A stretch of 64,000 bases of DNA from Sediminibacter sp. Hel_I_10 (GTDB lineage Bacteria; Bacteroidota; Bacteroidia; Flavobacteriales; Flavobacteriaceae). This document shows, piece by piece, positions 44,955-53,824 of the stretch. A program made the translations under genes and the position numbers. The stretch covers positions 2,914,001-2,978,000 of the forward strand of contig NZ_JHZX01000001.1 in the NCBI RefSeq assembly GCF_000688335.1. The letters run 5' to 3'. Below the pieces are notes generated by a model that was given only the letters and a program-made list of their open reading frames with translations, was not told the origin of the DNA and did not search any database. Each line of letters starts with the position of its first letter. Positions within the stretch are counted from its first letter, which is position 1.

Positions 44955-44986
44955 AAAGCGCAGCAACTATCTAGTTGCTGCGCTTT
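44955..44986. terminator. Strong hairpin, probable terminator
   Basis: The stem aaagcgcagcaacta/tagttgctgcgcttt is about 15 bases. On the minus strand it is followed by a T-rich run and could end the lipoprotein gene at 45119; the plus side has only a weak T run. Confidence 0.55.
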
Positions 44987-45118
44987 GAATATATAGACGC
45001 CGTTGGCGGGATTTTATATCATTATATACGTCCGCACCACGGTTTTAAGATCTTTGATTGATCTCAAAATTGCATTTTTTAGGATTTTTTTATGAATTGA
45101 ATCTTAAGATTTGAATGT

Positions 45119-45811
45119 CTATTTTTTGAAATCAATAGCGATATTGGTAAAATAGAGTTTAAAATCACCATCAGATCGCACATGGTCTTTGGCAATCTTG
45201 ATGCCATTAAAATCCTCGTAATTTTCGAAGGAGGTCACCATAGAAGGCGCTTCGCTATTGCCCTTTCTATAAACCCATTCTTCTATCATATACGCTTCAT
45301 TGAAATAGAAATCATACGCGTCTCCAGGCGTATAGCCACCATCATTGCTATAGGTTGTGGTTATGGTATTAAGCTCGGTCTCACTCATAGGAGCTTTAGC
45401 TGTTTTTACTTCTGAAATGGTAGTGCCAGAATCCCAAACCAGCTGAAATGGTGCCAATAGCCAGAACTTGTCATTTACGAAGGCTTTATCGGCATCCATA
45501 GACAGGCTATCAACAGTTGTACGATTATAGCTAACGGTATCTTTAGGCGTCATCATGACAACATCATTTGATTTTGGCATCCAAACCCATGACCGTTCAT
45601 TATGAGAACCGTTCATATCTACGTTAAAGGTAAATTCAATTTTCTCCACATTTTGCCATTGCTCAATGCCATGGGCATTTGCGATTTTTTCTGCTGTGGT
45701 AAGTTCTATGTGTTCTTCGGAAACGGATTCCGTATCATTCTGTTTTTCTTTTGTTTCAGATTTACAGGCTGTTAATGCTGTAGCTAAGGCCAAAATGTAA
45801 AGTAGTCTCAT
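45119..45811 (-). CDS. Lipoprotein, unknown
   Basis: This 230-residue protein has a lipoprotein signal (MRLLYILALATALTAC, Cys16). The mature part is beta-rich with WMPKSNDVVMMTPKDTVSYN and an ending FNGIKIAKDHVRSDGDFKLYFTNI, which recalls outer-membrane lipoprotein carrier-like folds seen in other flavobacterial lipoproteins. I do not recognise a function. The charged Lys-Glu-Thr-Ser linker after the cysteine suggests it stands away from the membrane. Confidence 0.75.
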   Translation of the reverse strand: MRLLYILALATALTACKSETKEKQNDTESVSEEHIELTTAEKIANAHGIEQWQNVEKIEFTFNVDMNGSHNERSWVWMPKSNDVVMMTPKDTVSYNRTTVDSLSMDADKAFVNDKFWLLAPFQLVWDSGTTISEVKTAKAPMSETELNTITTTYSNDGGYTPGDAYDFYFNEAYMIEEWVYRKGNSEAPSMVTSFENYEDFNGIKIAKDHVRSDGDFKLYFTNIAIDFKK

Positions 45812-45888
45812 GATTGGTTTTTTTTGTAAAGGTAATAAAGTCTTAACATTTCCGCAGTAATTATTATTTTAGAGCTTTAAGATTAATT

Positions 45889-46683
45889 ATGGCAAAACAT
45901 CATTTTGAAACCAATAGAAATACTTGGAATGAGAAGGTCAAGGCGCATTCCCAAAGTAAAATGTATAATTTGGAAGGGTTTAAAAACGGAGCATCTTCGT
46001 TAATGCCCTATGAGCTTAAAGCCTTAGGGGATGTCAAAGGACAATCTTTGTTGCATTTACAATGTCATTTTGGTCAAGATACTTTGAGTTGGAGTAGAAT
46101 GGGCGCAACCTGCGTTGGAGTGGATATTAGTGATGATGGAATATCATTAGCGAGGGCACTCAATGATGAGCTCAACCAAGATGCGTCTTTTGTGCGCTGT
46201 AATGTTTTAGACACCTCTAAGCATGTTGAGGGTGAATTTGACATTGTGTTTACAAGTTACGGTGTGATAGGTTGGTTGCCAGATTTAAAGCCTTGGGGGC
46301 AGATGATTGCAGAAAAGTTGAAACCAGGTGGCCGTTTTTATATGGTAGAATTTCATCCCATTGTTTGGATGTTTGATTATACAAAACCAACAGTAGAAAT
46401 GCGCTATGGTTATATGCAAGATGAGGCAATCTATGAAGAGTATGACGGAACTTACGCTGATGTGAACTCAAAAATGATTTCACAAGAGTACGGCTGGAAT
46501 CACGGATTGAGTGAGATTGTCAATGCCTTAATAGAGGCAGGGTTAACAATAGAATATCTTAATGAACACAATGAAAGTCCCTATGATGTCTTGCCTAATT
46601 TGAGCAAAACAAACCAAGGAATGTTTGTGACCAAAGACGGTTTATACCCATTGATTTTTGAGATAGGAGCTACAAAATTATAG
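45889..46683 (+). CDS. Class I SAM-dependent methyltransferase
   Basis: This 264-residue protein has the Methyltransf_11/25 fold: SLLHLQCHFGQDTLSWSRMGA binds SAM, CVGVDISDDGI is the acidic loop, and EFDIVFTSYGVIGWLPDL and KPGGRFYMVEFHP follow. HFETNRNTWNEKVKAH at the start is a family trait. The substrate is unknown. It stands alone, divergent from the lipoprotein gene. Confidence 0.87.
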   Translation: MAKHHFETNRNTWNEKVKAHSQSKMYNLEGFKNGASSLMPYELKALGDVKGQSLLHLQCHFGQDTLSWSRMGATCVGVDISDDGISLARALNDELNQDASFVRCNVLDTSKHVEGEFDIVFTSYGVIGWLPDLKPWGQMIAEKLKPGGRFYMVEFHPIVWMFDYTKPTVEMRYGYMQDEAIYEEYDGTYADVNSKMISQEYGWNHGLSEIVNALIEAGLTIEYLNEHNESPYDVLPNLSKTNQGMFVTKDGLYPLIFEIGATKL

Positions 46684-46698
46684 TAGGTAAAAAAACAA

Positions 46699-46749
46699 AA
46701 GCCTTTCAGGAAATCTTTGTGTAAGATTCTGAAAGGCTTATTTTTTTTA
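46699..46749. terminator. Bidirectional terminator with long stem
   Basis: A stem of aagcctttcag and its partner ctgaaaggctt, extended by an inner aatctt/aagatt pair, is flanked by A and T runs. It lies between the methyltransferase and msrA genes and overlaps the msrA stop. Confidence 0.75.
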
Positions 46750-47412
46750 GTGATTTGCCTTTAATACTGAAGGCATTTTAGCTTGAAATCGTTTTAATCT
46801 TGGGATGGATATATTTTGAATGTATGGATTACCCGGATTTAAACGCTCATAATTTTGATGATAATCTTCTGCCTTCCAAAATTTTTGAAAAGGATAAACT
46901 TCGGCGGCAATATTGGTATCGAGTTCTTTTGATAAAGCCTCTTTTTTAGTTTCTATAATGTCTTTTTGCATTTCATTTTGATAAAAAATGATAGAACGGT
47001 ACTGAGATCCACGATCAGGACCTTGTCCATTAACTTGCGTTGGGTCTTGAGATGCAAAATAAACGTCAACCAATGTTGAAAAACTCACCACTTCTGGATC
47101 GTAAATGATTTCTACAGACTCGGCATGACCTGTTCTTCCTGTGTTGCTCGCCTCATAAGTTGGGTTTTTAGTATGACCTCCAGCATATCCAGAGATGGAC
47201 TCCTTAACACCTTCTACACTTTCAAAAACGGCCTCTACACACCAAAAGCAGCCACTGGCAAAGTATGCCTTGGCCAAGCCATTTTCCATAGGAACTTCAA
47301 CAGGAGTAGCGTTAACCACTTTTTGCTGGGCTTCGGTCATTTTAGTTTGCTGTGCGGTATTTTGACAGCTCATCAGGATAATCAATAAAAATGTAGTAAT
47401 GCTGGTTTTCAT
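46747..47412 (-). CDS. msrA: Peptide-methionine (S)-S-oxide reductase, lipoprotein
   Basis: This enzyme reduces methionine-S-sulfoxide in proteins. The catalytic cysteine is in SGCFWCVEAVFE; GRTGHAESVEI and YDPEVVSF follow. The N-terminus is a lipoprotein signal (MKTSITTFLLIILMSC, Cys16), so it acts in the envelope and not the cytosol, unlike the E. coli MsrA. No MsrB domain is fused and none lies nearby. The thiol donor is not evident in the window. Confidence 0.92.
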   Translation of the reverse strand: MKTSITTFLLIILMSCQNTAQQTKMTEAQQKVVNATPVEVPMENGLAKAYFASGCFWCVEAVFESVEGVKESISGYAGGHTKNPTYEASNTGRTGHAESVEIIYDPEVVSFSTLVDVYFASQDPTQVNGQGPDRGSQYRSIIFYQNEMQKDIIETKKEALSKELDTNIAAEVYPFQKFWKAEDYHQNYERLNPGNPYIQNISIPRLKRFQAKMPSVLKANH

Positions 47413-47535
47413 AACAAATGCTTTTTTACAGTAGTCGTGTAATTATCAAAAACTTTAAGTTTGAATATGTGAAAGTTTTATTAAAATTTGAAATATGCTA
47501 TGTATGGTTCCCAAAGCATATTAAAATTGAAACAA

Positions 47536-47565
47536 AAAAAGCCTCAATTTACATTGAGGCTTTTT
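47536..47565 (-). terminator. Intrinsic terminator of the coiled-coil gene
   Basis: The stem aaaaagcctcaat/attgaggcttttt ends in a T run on the minus strand, 20 bases after the stop at 47586. Confidence 0.8.
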
Positions 47566-47585
47566 AAATATAAGAGAGTTGCTAA

Positions 47586-48365
47586 TTAAAGTTTAGCAAA
47601 CATTTTGTGCATTTTTTCTTTTTCTTGTTCTGCTAATTCTGCGTCAACTAAGATTCTACCACTATGCTCATCGGTGATTACTTTTTTACGAGAAGCAATT
47701 TCAACCTGTATTTGAGGTGGAATTGTGAAAAACGATCCGCCAGAAGCGCCTCTCTCGATGGCCACAACCGCTAATCCATTTTTAACATTGTTTCTAATAC
47801 GCAAATAGGCATTCGCTAAACGCTCATTTAATTTTTTCTGATATTCTTCAGACTTTTTCAAAAGCGCATCTTCTTCTTTTTGAGTTTCAGCCAAAATAGC
47901 ATCTAACTCGCTACGCTTATGTTTAAGGTGCGCTTTACGATCTTTTAAGCGGTCTTTGGTTTCATCAATGACCTCTTTTTTCTGTTCAATCTGAGCTTTA
48001 AATTCTTTAATATGCTTATCAGCTAATTGAATTTCTAATTCTTGAAATTCAACTTCTTTAGTCAAAGAATTGTATTCTCTATTGTTTCTAACGTTTTTTT
48101 GTTGCTCAGTGTACTTTTTGATAAGTGCGTTGGCCTCTTCAATTAGATTTTTTTTGGATTTGATGTCGTCATCAATTAAATCTAAATTACTACCAAGCTT
48201 TTCCAGTCTTTTGTTAAGGCCTTCTACTTCATCTTCTAAATCTTCTACTTCCAAGGGTAACTCCCCTCGTAGGTTTCTAATTTCGTCTATTCTTGAATCA
48301 ATTAATTGCAGATCGTATAATGCTCTCAATCGATCTTCAACAGAGGCTTCAGCTTTTTTTGCCAT
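47586..48365 (-). CDS. Coiled-coil protein related to C4-type zinc-ribbon family, without the cysteines
   Basis: This 259-residue protein is almost entirely coiled coil (residues about 10-190), then ends in the short beta segment of the C4 zinc-ribbon (zf-RING_7) family. Related proteins in other phyla carry two CxxC pairs there. Here the corresponding sites are GASGGS (206-211) and DEHSGRIL (232-239), and the whole protein has no cysteine, so no zinc ribbon can form. It follows the Nif3 gene by two bases, so the two are cotranscribed. The role is unknown; family members have been connected with RNA or DNA metabolism. Confidence 0.82.
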   Translation of the reverse strand: MAKKAEASVEDRLRALYDLQLIDSRIDEIRNLRGELPLEVEDLEDEVEGLNKRLEKLGSNLDLIDDDIKSKKNLIEEANALIKKYTEQQKNVRNNREYNSLTKEVEFQELEIQLADKHIKEFKAQIEQKKEVIDETKDRLKDRKAHLKHKRSELDAILAETQKEEDALLKKSEEYQKKLNERLANAYLRIRNNVKNGLAVVAIERGASGGSFFTIPPQIQVEIASRKKVITDEHSGRILVDAELAEQEKEKMHKMFAKL

Positions 48366-48367
48366 AA

Positions 48368-49483
48368 TTATAAATACTTTACCGGATTTGTATTTGTAGT
48401 TGATAAAATTACCTGACCTAGCGGAAAGGCAGGTGCAAAATTAGTGATTTTTTTCGAGAGATGGTCTACTAAAAAGTTTTTTGTGTATTGTTCGCTTTCA
48501 TAGTGGCCAATATCTACTAAAATAAGATCACCATCAGCAGAAAAGAAATCGTGATATTTAAGATCTGCTGTGATTAGCATATCTGCTCCAAGGCGTTTGG
48601 CTGCATCAATAGCGAAACTTCCAGATCCACCGAGTACCGCAATTTTTTTAACTTTTGGGTTTAAAATCTGTGAATGTCTAATAGCGGGGACTTTCATTTT
48701 TATTTTTAAATCTTTTAAAAACGTATGAACGTCCTCTGCTTCTTTAAGTTCGCCTAACATCCCAATACCAATATGTTGGTCTAAATTGTTAAGTGTAATG
48801 ATTTCAAAGGCAACCTCTTCGTAAGGATGATGCTCAAACAGGGTTTTCAATACTGTTGATTCAAGATGTTTATTAAAAGTTACGGAGATTTGAGTTTCTG
48901 CTTCTTGATGCAGTTCTCCTTTTTTTCCAATTTTTGGATTGGAGCCTTCATTGCCTTTGAAGGTTCCCCATCCTTGTGAGTTGAAGCTACAGTGATCATA
49001 ATTACCAATGTTGCCTGCGCCTGCTTTAAAGAGAGATGCTCTTAATTGTTCCGCATGGTCATTTGGCACATAGGTGGTTAATTTTTTGATAGTTCCTTGT
49101 TGCGGAATTAAAATGCGGCGGTTAACTAAACCAAGCTGGTCACAAATAATATTGTTGACACCTTTTAAAGCATTATCTAAAGCAGTATGAATGGCATATA
49201 TCGCAATATCGTGTTTGATGGCCTTTAGGACAGTACGTTCAACGTAGGTCTTTCCGGTTAAGCTTTTCAGCCCTTTAAAAATAATAGGATGAAAACTAAC
49301 AATCAGGTTGCAGTTTTTGGAAATGGCCTCGTCAATAACCTCTTCTAGAGTGTCTAAGCTGACTAATATGCCGGAGACCTCGTTTTTTCGGTTACCAACA
49401 AGCAACCCAACATTATCAAAATCTTCGGCATAGTCTAAAGGTGCTAGCGCTTCTAAACAGGTTATAACCTCTTGAACAATCAT
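48368..49483 (-). CDS. Nif3-like dinuclear metal centre protein
   Basis: This 371-residue protein belongs to the Nif3/YqfO family (GTP cyclohydrolase I type 2 fold). Metal-site residues are visible in FDNVGLLVG, SFHPIIFKG, AIHTALDNA and GHYESEQY. The middle part (residues about 130-240) is the extra PII-like domain of the long form. The function of the family is unsettled. A promoter box lies at 49510-49517, and it leads the two-gene unit with the coiled-coil protein. Confidence 0.92.
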   Translation of the reverse strand: MIVQEVITCLEALAPLDYAEDFDNVGLLVGNRKNEVSGILVSLDTLEEVIDEAISKNCNLIVSFHPIIFKGLKSLTGKTYVERTVLKAIKHDIAIYAIHTALDNALKGVNNIICDQLGLVNRRILIPQQGTIKKLTTYVPNDHAEQLRASLFKAGAGNIGNYDHCSFNSQGWGTFKGNEGSNPKIGKKGELHQEAETQISVTFNKHLESTVLKTLFEHHPYEEVAFEIITLNNLDQHIGIGMLGELKEAEDVHTFLKDLKIKMKVPAIRHSQILNPKVKKIAVLGGSGSFAIDAAKRLGADMLITADLKYHDFFSADGDLILVDIGHYESEQYTKNFLVDHLSKKITNFAPAFPLGQVILSTTNTNPVKYL

Positions 49484-49509
49484 AATATTTAATGTATTGA
49501 GTTTAAAAA

Positions 49510-49517
49510 CAAAGATA
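49510..49517 (-). promoter_or_regulatory. Promoter -7 box of the Nif3 gene
   Basis: TATCTTTG on the minus strand, 26 bases before the ATG. The 54-base gap also serves the divergent lpxK. Confidence 0.55.
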
Positions 49518-49537
49518 AAATATTTACATTCGTTAAG

Positions 49538-50554
49538 ATGAAGCTACTGCGCAAAATCCTATTTCCTTTCGTACCCTTTTATTTTCTCGTGACTTGGATA
49601 CGTAATACACTTTATGATCATGGCATAAAGCGCTCAAGATCTTATGACTTTCCTTTAATTTGTGTGGGAAATTTAAGTGTTGGTGGTACAGGGAAAACAC
49701 CGATGATTGAATATTTGATTAGACTCTTAAAGTCTGATCATAAAATAGCGACCTTGAGCCGTGGGTATGGACGTAAGACCAGCGGATTTGTTTTGGCAGA
49801 TGAAAAGGCAACAGCGTTAACCATAGGGGATGAACCGTTTCAGTTCTATAAAAAATTTGAGGACGTTCTGGTTAGCGTAGATGCTAATAGAAGAGCGGGT
49901 ATTTCTATATTGAGGTCTCGTCATCATCCTGAAGTAATTTTATTAGATGACGCTTTTCAGCATAGAAAGGTAAAAGCAGGGCTCAATATTCTATTGACGC
50001 CTCACCATAATTTGTACAGTGAGGATATGCTTTTGCCAACGGGAAATTTGAGAGAAGCAAGATCTGGTGCTAAGCGTGCAGATCTAATTGTTGTGACCAA
50101 ATGCCCAAGTGGTATTTCAGAAGCAGAGAAATTACACATCGTTCATCAATTAAGACCCAATAAAGAACAGCAGGTATACTTTAGTTGGATTACCTACAGT
50201 GATTTTATTTATGGAATGATTGAAACGAAAGCTTTGGAAAGTTTAAAAAAAGAACCAATTACTGTGGTAACAGGTATCGCTAATCCTAAACCTTTTTTAG
50301 ACTATCTAGACGGTAAAGCCATTGTTTTTGACCACCTGAATTATAAGGATCATCATGAATTCTCTGTAGAAGAAATCAACCTTATCAAAAAAAAGCCGTT
50401 TATATTAACTACAGAAAAAGATTTTGGGAGATTGAAACCACACTTCACCTCTAAAGAAGACGCTTCTAAATTGTGGTATTTGCCTATTGAATTTGCTCTT
50501 GATAAAGAGCAAGCATTTAGTTTAGAGGTTAAACGCTATGTAAAATCTTATTGA
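49538..50554 (+). CDS. lpxK: Tetraacyldisaccharide 4'-kinase
   Basis: This inner-membrane kinase adds the 4'-phosphate of lipid A. The N-terminal membrane helix is LLRKILFPFVPFYFLVTWI, the Walker A loop is SVGGTGKTP, and DDAFQHRKV is the conserved catalytic region. The 338 residues match the family. Its stop overlaps the stop of the convergent histidine kinase gene by seven bases. The N-terminus suggests a single membrane anchor. Confidence 0.95.
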   Translation: MKLLRKILFPFVPFYFLVTWIRNTLYDHGIKRSRSYDFPLICVGNLSVGGTGKTPMIEYLIRLLKSDHKIATLSRGYGRKTSGFVLADEKATALTIGDEPFQFYKKFEDVLVSVDANRRAGISILRSRHHPEVILLDDAFQHRKVKAGLNILLTPHHNLYSEDMLLPTGNLREARSGAKRADLIVVTKCPSGISEAEKLHIVHQLRPNKEQQVYFSWITYSDFIYGMIETKALESLKKEPITVVTGIANPKPFLDYLDGKAIVFDHLNYKDHHEFSVEEINLIKKKPFILTTEKDFGRLKPHFTSKEDASKLWYLPIEFALDKEQAFSLEVKRYVKSY

Positions 50555-52779
50555 GTAGAGGCAGTGGTCTTTTTGTTAGAAGAGAGCTCATCAAATAATT
50601 TTTTCTCAAAATCTTCTTGTTTAAAAGGTTTTGAAATAATATCATTAAAACCAGCCTCGTCAAATTCTTGCATTTTATCTTCGAGAGTAACAGCAGTAAG
50701 TGCAAATATGGTAAGATCTTTATTAAAAGCTCTAATCTGCTTCGTGGCTTCAAGACCGCTAATGCCAGGCATGTGTATGTCCATAAGTACCACATCATAA
50801 TTGTGATTTCGTACTTTTTCTACAGCATCTTCTCCGTTATCTACAACTTCACATTGTAAGTTCATTTTAGAGAGGATTTTCTTCGTGATCATTTGGTTGA
50901 TCTTGTTATCCTCAACAATCAGTATTTTAATATTTGAGATGTCCAACGCTTTAATATTTTTAGAATAATCTTCTTTTTCAATTTTAGCAGTCTCAGGAGC
51001 GTAGGTTAGAGGGATTTCAAAAAAGAAAGTTGTCCCTTTGCCCAATTCACTTTTGAGGAAAATTTTACCATTTAATATTTCAATCAAGCCCTTAACAATA
51101 GATAGTCCTAAGCCCGTGCCGCCGTATTTTCTATTGATTTGAATTGAGCCCTGGGAAAAACTCTCGAACATGTGTTCTTGTTTTTCTTTTGAAATACCAA
51201 TCCCGTTATCTTCAATTTCAAACCGAATAATATGGTCGTTATTGTTTTTTGAGATGCTATATACTCTTACCCAGATATCCCCATCTTTTGTGAATTTGAT
51301 GGAGTTACCGATGAGGTTAATTAATATTTGGGATATTTTAAGATTATCACCCACGAAGGTGTGCTCTAGACCTTTTTGATATTCAAAATGTACTTTGACC
51401 TGATTGTCAAGTGCTGAATTATTTAAGGCTGAGCAAACGCTCTCGACCTTCGTTTTAAGGTTGAATAAGACAGGATCTAATTCTACTTTGTTTGCCTCAA
51501 TTTTATTGATTTGAAGAATGTCATTTATGAACTGTAAAAGATAATCTCCTGAAAATTTCAAGGATTTTAAATGCGGAATTTGTTTTTCGCTTGGTTCTTC
51601 ATCAAGTAACATATTTGTTAAACCTGTCACTGCGTAGAGCGGTGTTCTCAGTTCATGCGTTACGGTAGATAAGAAATTTGCCTTTGTTTTAGATGCTTGT
51701 TCTGCACGTTTCATGGCTTCAATAAGATCATCATTTTTTTCATGAAGCATGTTATTGGACTTAAGCCTAATATTATTGTTTTTATAAAGTGCTAAGGTGA
51801 GTAATGAGAGAATACTGATGAGAGCAATACTCAATATGGTGGTGATTTTGGCTAAGCTACTTTCAGATTCTTGTTCCTCTAACTTGGTTTTGAGTTCTTG
51901 GTAGTCTGCTTGATTATAAGCGTCGATATATTCGGTCTTTTGATCTGGAGATAAATTTTCTCTTTCGATATTAAGAATAGAATCAGAGATTTCAACATGC
52001 TTTAAAAGATAATCATGGGCAGATTTGAAATCCTTTTTGTTTTGATAAATAAGACTTAAGGTTAAATAACCCTCGTTCAAATTTTCTATAATATCATTTG
52101 TCTCAGCAATTTCAATCCCTTCAGTTACCTTTTCTAGTGCCAGAGCGTTATCTCCTGTCTCTATCAAGATTTTACCTATATAGATGAGTGCGCTTGATAA
52201 TATTAGAGGTTGGTCGTAAGATTTTGCAAGTTGAATGGTTTCATCTAAGTAGGCCTTTGATTTCTCGTAATCCTTAAGTTCATATTGAATCTTAGCTTCG
52301 TTAAGACTTACTCCAGAGGACATGGGTTCAAGATTGTTTTCTTGAAAAAGGTTTTTAGCAGAGTTATAGTAATCGAGAGCAGCCTGATATTCTTTTAGGG
52401 TCAAATGAAGATTTCCCTTAATACTGTATGTGATGGCTAAGTTGCTATAATCTCCAATCTCACGTTGTATTTGAGATGCTTTTGTGAGCGATGAAAGTGC
52501 TTGATCGTATTCTCTTACTGTGTGGTGTAATCGGCCAATTTTAGAATGGATGATGCCTTGACTCTCGCGGTCTTCAAGTTTTTCTGAAATCGTTAATGCT
52601 TTTTCTAGTTTGGCTCTGGCATTATAGTAGTCTCCACGATCTGCATCAAATTGCGCAAATACAATGGCATTTTCCATGCTGAGGAGAAGGGATTCTGAAT
52701 CATCCGACTCGTTTTGAGCTGAAAGTATAAAGGAAACCCCTAAGAAAATAGCGAATATGTAAAGTTTAGCGTTGGACAT
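50548..52779 (-). CDS. Hybrid sensor histidine kinase with TPR sensor region
   Basis: This 743-residue protein has a signal or first helix at residues 6-21, then about six TPR repeats in the periplasm (40-270), a membrane helix (313-332), a coiled coil, a dimerisation and phosphoacceptor domain with H375 (STVTHELRTP), an ATPase domain (NLIGNSIKFTKDG, EIEDNGIGIS, GGTGLGLS), and a C-terminal receiver with D667 (VLMDIHMPG) and K717. There is no DNA-binding output domain, so it must pass phosphate to another protein. The start at 52779 (MSNAKLYI) is preferred to 52788. The stop overlaps that of lpxK. Confidence 0.92.
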   Translation of the reverse strand: MSNAKLYIFAIFLGVSFILSAQNESDDSESLLLSMENAIVFAQFDADRGDYYNARAKLEKALTISEKLEDRESQGIIHSKIGRLHHTVREYDQALSSLTKASQIQREIGDYSNLAITYSIKGNLHLTLKEYQAALDYYNSAKNLFQENNLEPMSSGVSLNEAKIQYELKDYEKSKAYLDETIQLAKSYDQPLILSSALIYIGKILIETGDNALALEKVTEGIEIAETNDIIENLNEGYLTLSLIYQNKKDFKSAHDYLLKHVEISDSILNIERENLSPDQKTEYIDAYNQADYQELKTKLEEQESESSLAKITTILSIALISILSLLTLALYKNNNIRLKSNNMLHEKNDDLIEAMKRAEQASKTKANFLSTVTHELRTPLYAVTGLTNMLLDEEPSEKQIPHLKSLKFSGDYLLQFINDILQINKIEANKVELDPVLFNLKTKVESVCSALNNSALDNQVKVHFEYQKGLEHTFVGDNLKISQILINLIGNSIKFTKDGDIWVRVYSISKNNNDHIIRFEIEDNGIGISKEKQEHMFESFSQGSIQINRKYGGTGLGLSIVKGLIEILNGKIFLKSELGKGTTFFFEIPLTYAPETAKIEKEDYSKNIKALDISNIKILIVEDNKINQMITKKILSKMNLQCEVVDNGEDAVEKVRNHNYDVVLMDIHMPGISGLEATKQIRAFNKDLTIFALTAVTLEDKMQEFDEAGFNDIISKPFKQEDFEKKLFDELSSNKKTTASTQ

Positions 52780-52819
52780 AAGTACCATTAGGTAATGGTA
52801 AATATAATTATTTATCCGA

Positions 52820-52827
52820 CAAACGTA
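52820..52827 (-). promoter_or_regulatory. Promoter of the hybrid histidine kinase
   Basis: TACGTTTG on the minus strand with an upstream TTG 20 bases away; both Bacteroidota promoter elements are visible. It overlaps the gap stop region by a few bases. Confidence 0.65.
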
Positions 52828-52828
52828 G

Positions 52829-53824
52829 TTATTTTATCGATATATTGCAAATTAAATCCAGTATCCGACTGGAATATCCGGTTTCATTATCATACCATCC
52901 CACAATTTTGACCATATTTCCAATGACCGATGTCATTAAGGCATCAAAAATGCACGAATGTGTGTTTCCTACAATATCAATGGAAACAATGGGATCTTCA
53001 GTGTATTCGAGAATGCCCTTAAGATTTGTTTCTGAAGCTTTTTTGAAAGCCGCATTAATTTCTTCTATAGTTACGGTCTTCTCAACGTTAAGTGTGATAT
53101 CGGTCAAAGATCCATTGGCTACGGGTACTCTAATACCACAACCCCCTATAACATCAGAGAGTTGAGGAAAAATTTTTGTTAAGGCCTTGGCTGCTCCAGT
53201 CGTGGTAGGAACAATAGATTGGCCTGCGGCTCTGGCTCTGCGTAAGTCTGAATGTGGTTGATCATGCAAACTTTGATCAGTTGTATAAGAATGTACGGTG
53301 GTAATATAAGCCTGTTTGACGCCACAAAGCTCGTCTAGTACTTTTATCATGGGTGCCGCATTATTTGTAGTACATGAGGCATTAGATAATATCATTGCAT
53401 TGCTATCAATGTCTTTATCATTGACACCTAGCACTACGGTTTCAATATCATCTTCTAAAGGCGGTACAGATAGAATGACCCTTTTGGCTCCATTTTTAAT
53501 ATGGTGTTTAAGATCTTCGGAAATTTTAAATTTTCCTGTAGCTTCAATAACAAAGTCGGGTTGGTAAGGCGACCAATCAATAGCACTAGGATGTCTCCCG
53601 TGGCTCAGAGGTATAGAAATACTATTGACAATGAGTGTGTCTTCAGAAAAAGAGACTTGATGCCGAGATACACCATGGATACTGTCATATTTTAAAAGAT
53701 GACTTAAGGTTCTAGCATCGGCCAAATCATTGATGGCTACCACTTGCATGTCGCTTCGCTCTTGGATGAGTCTAAAAACTCTTCTTCCAATGCGTCCAAA
53801 GCCATTAATGGCAATAGTAATCAT
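52829..53824 (-). CDS. gap: Glyceraldehyde-3-phosphate dehydrogenase, type I
   Basis: This glycolytic enzyme oxidises glyceraldehyde-3-phosphate with NAD+ and phosphate. NGFGRIGRRVFRLI binds NAD, the catalytic cysteine is in SNASCTTNNAAP, and TVHSYTTDQ and RRARAAGQSIVPTTTGAAKA are typical. The 331 residues are the normal size. The ATG shares one base with the lipA stop, so it is coupled to lipA; this pairing is unusual. Flavobacteria often have a second gap gene elsewhere. Confidence 0.95.
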   Translation of the reverse strand: MITIAINGFGRIGRRVFRLIQERSDMQVVAINDLADARTLSHLLKYDSIHGVSRHQVSFSEDTLIVNSISIPLSHGRHPSAIDWSPYQPDFVIEATGKFKISEDLKHHIKNGAKRVILSVPPLEDDIETVVLGVNDKDIDSNAMILSNASCTTNNAAPMIKVLDELCGVKQAYITTVHSYTTDQSLHDQPHSDLRRARAAGQSIVPTTTGAAKALTKIFPQLSDVIGGCGIRVPVANGSLTDITLNVEKTVTIEEINAAFKKASETNLKGILEYTEDPIVSIDIVGNTHSCIFDALMTSVIGNMVKIVGWYDNETGYSSRILDLICNISIK

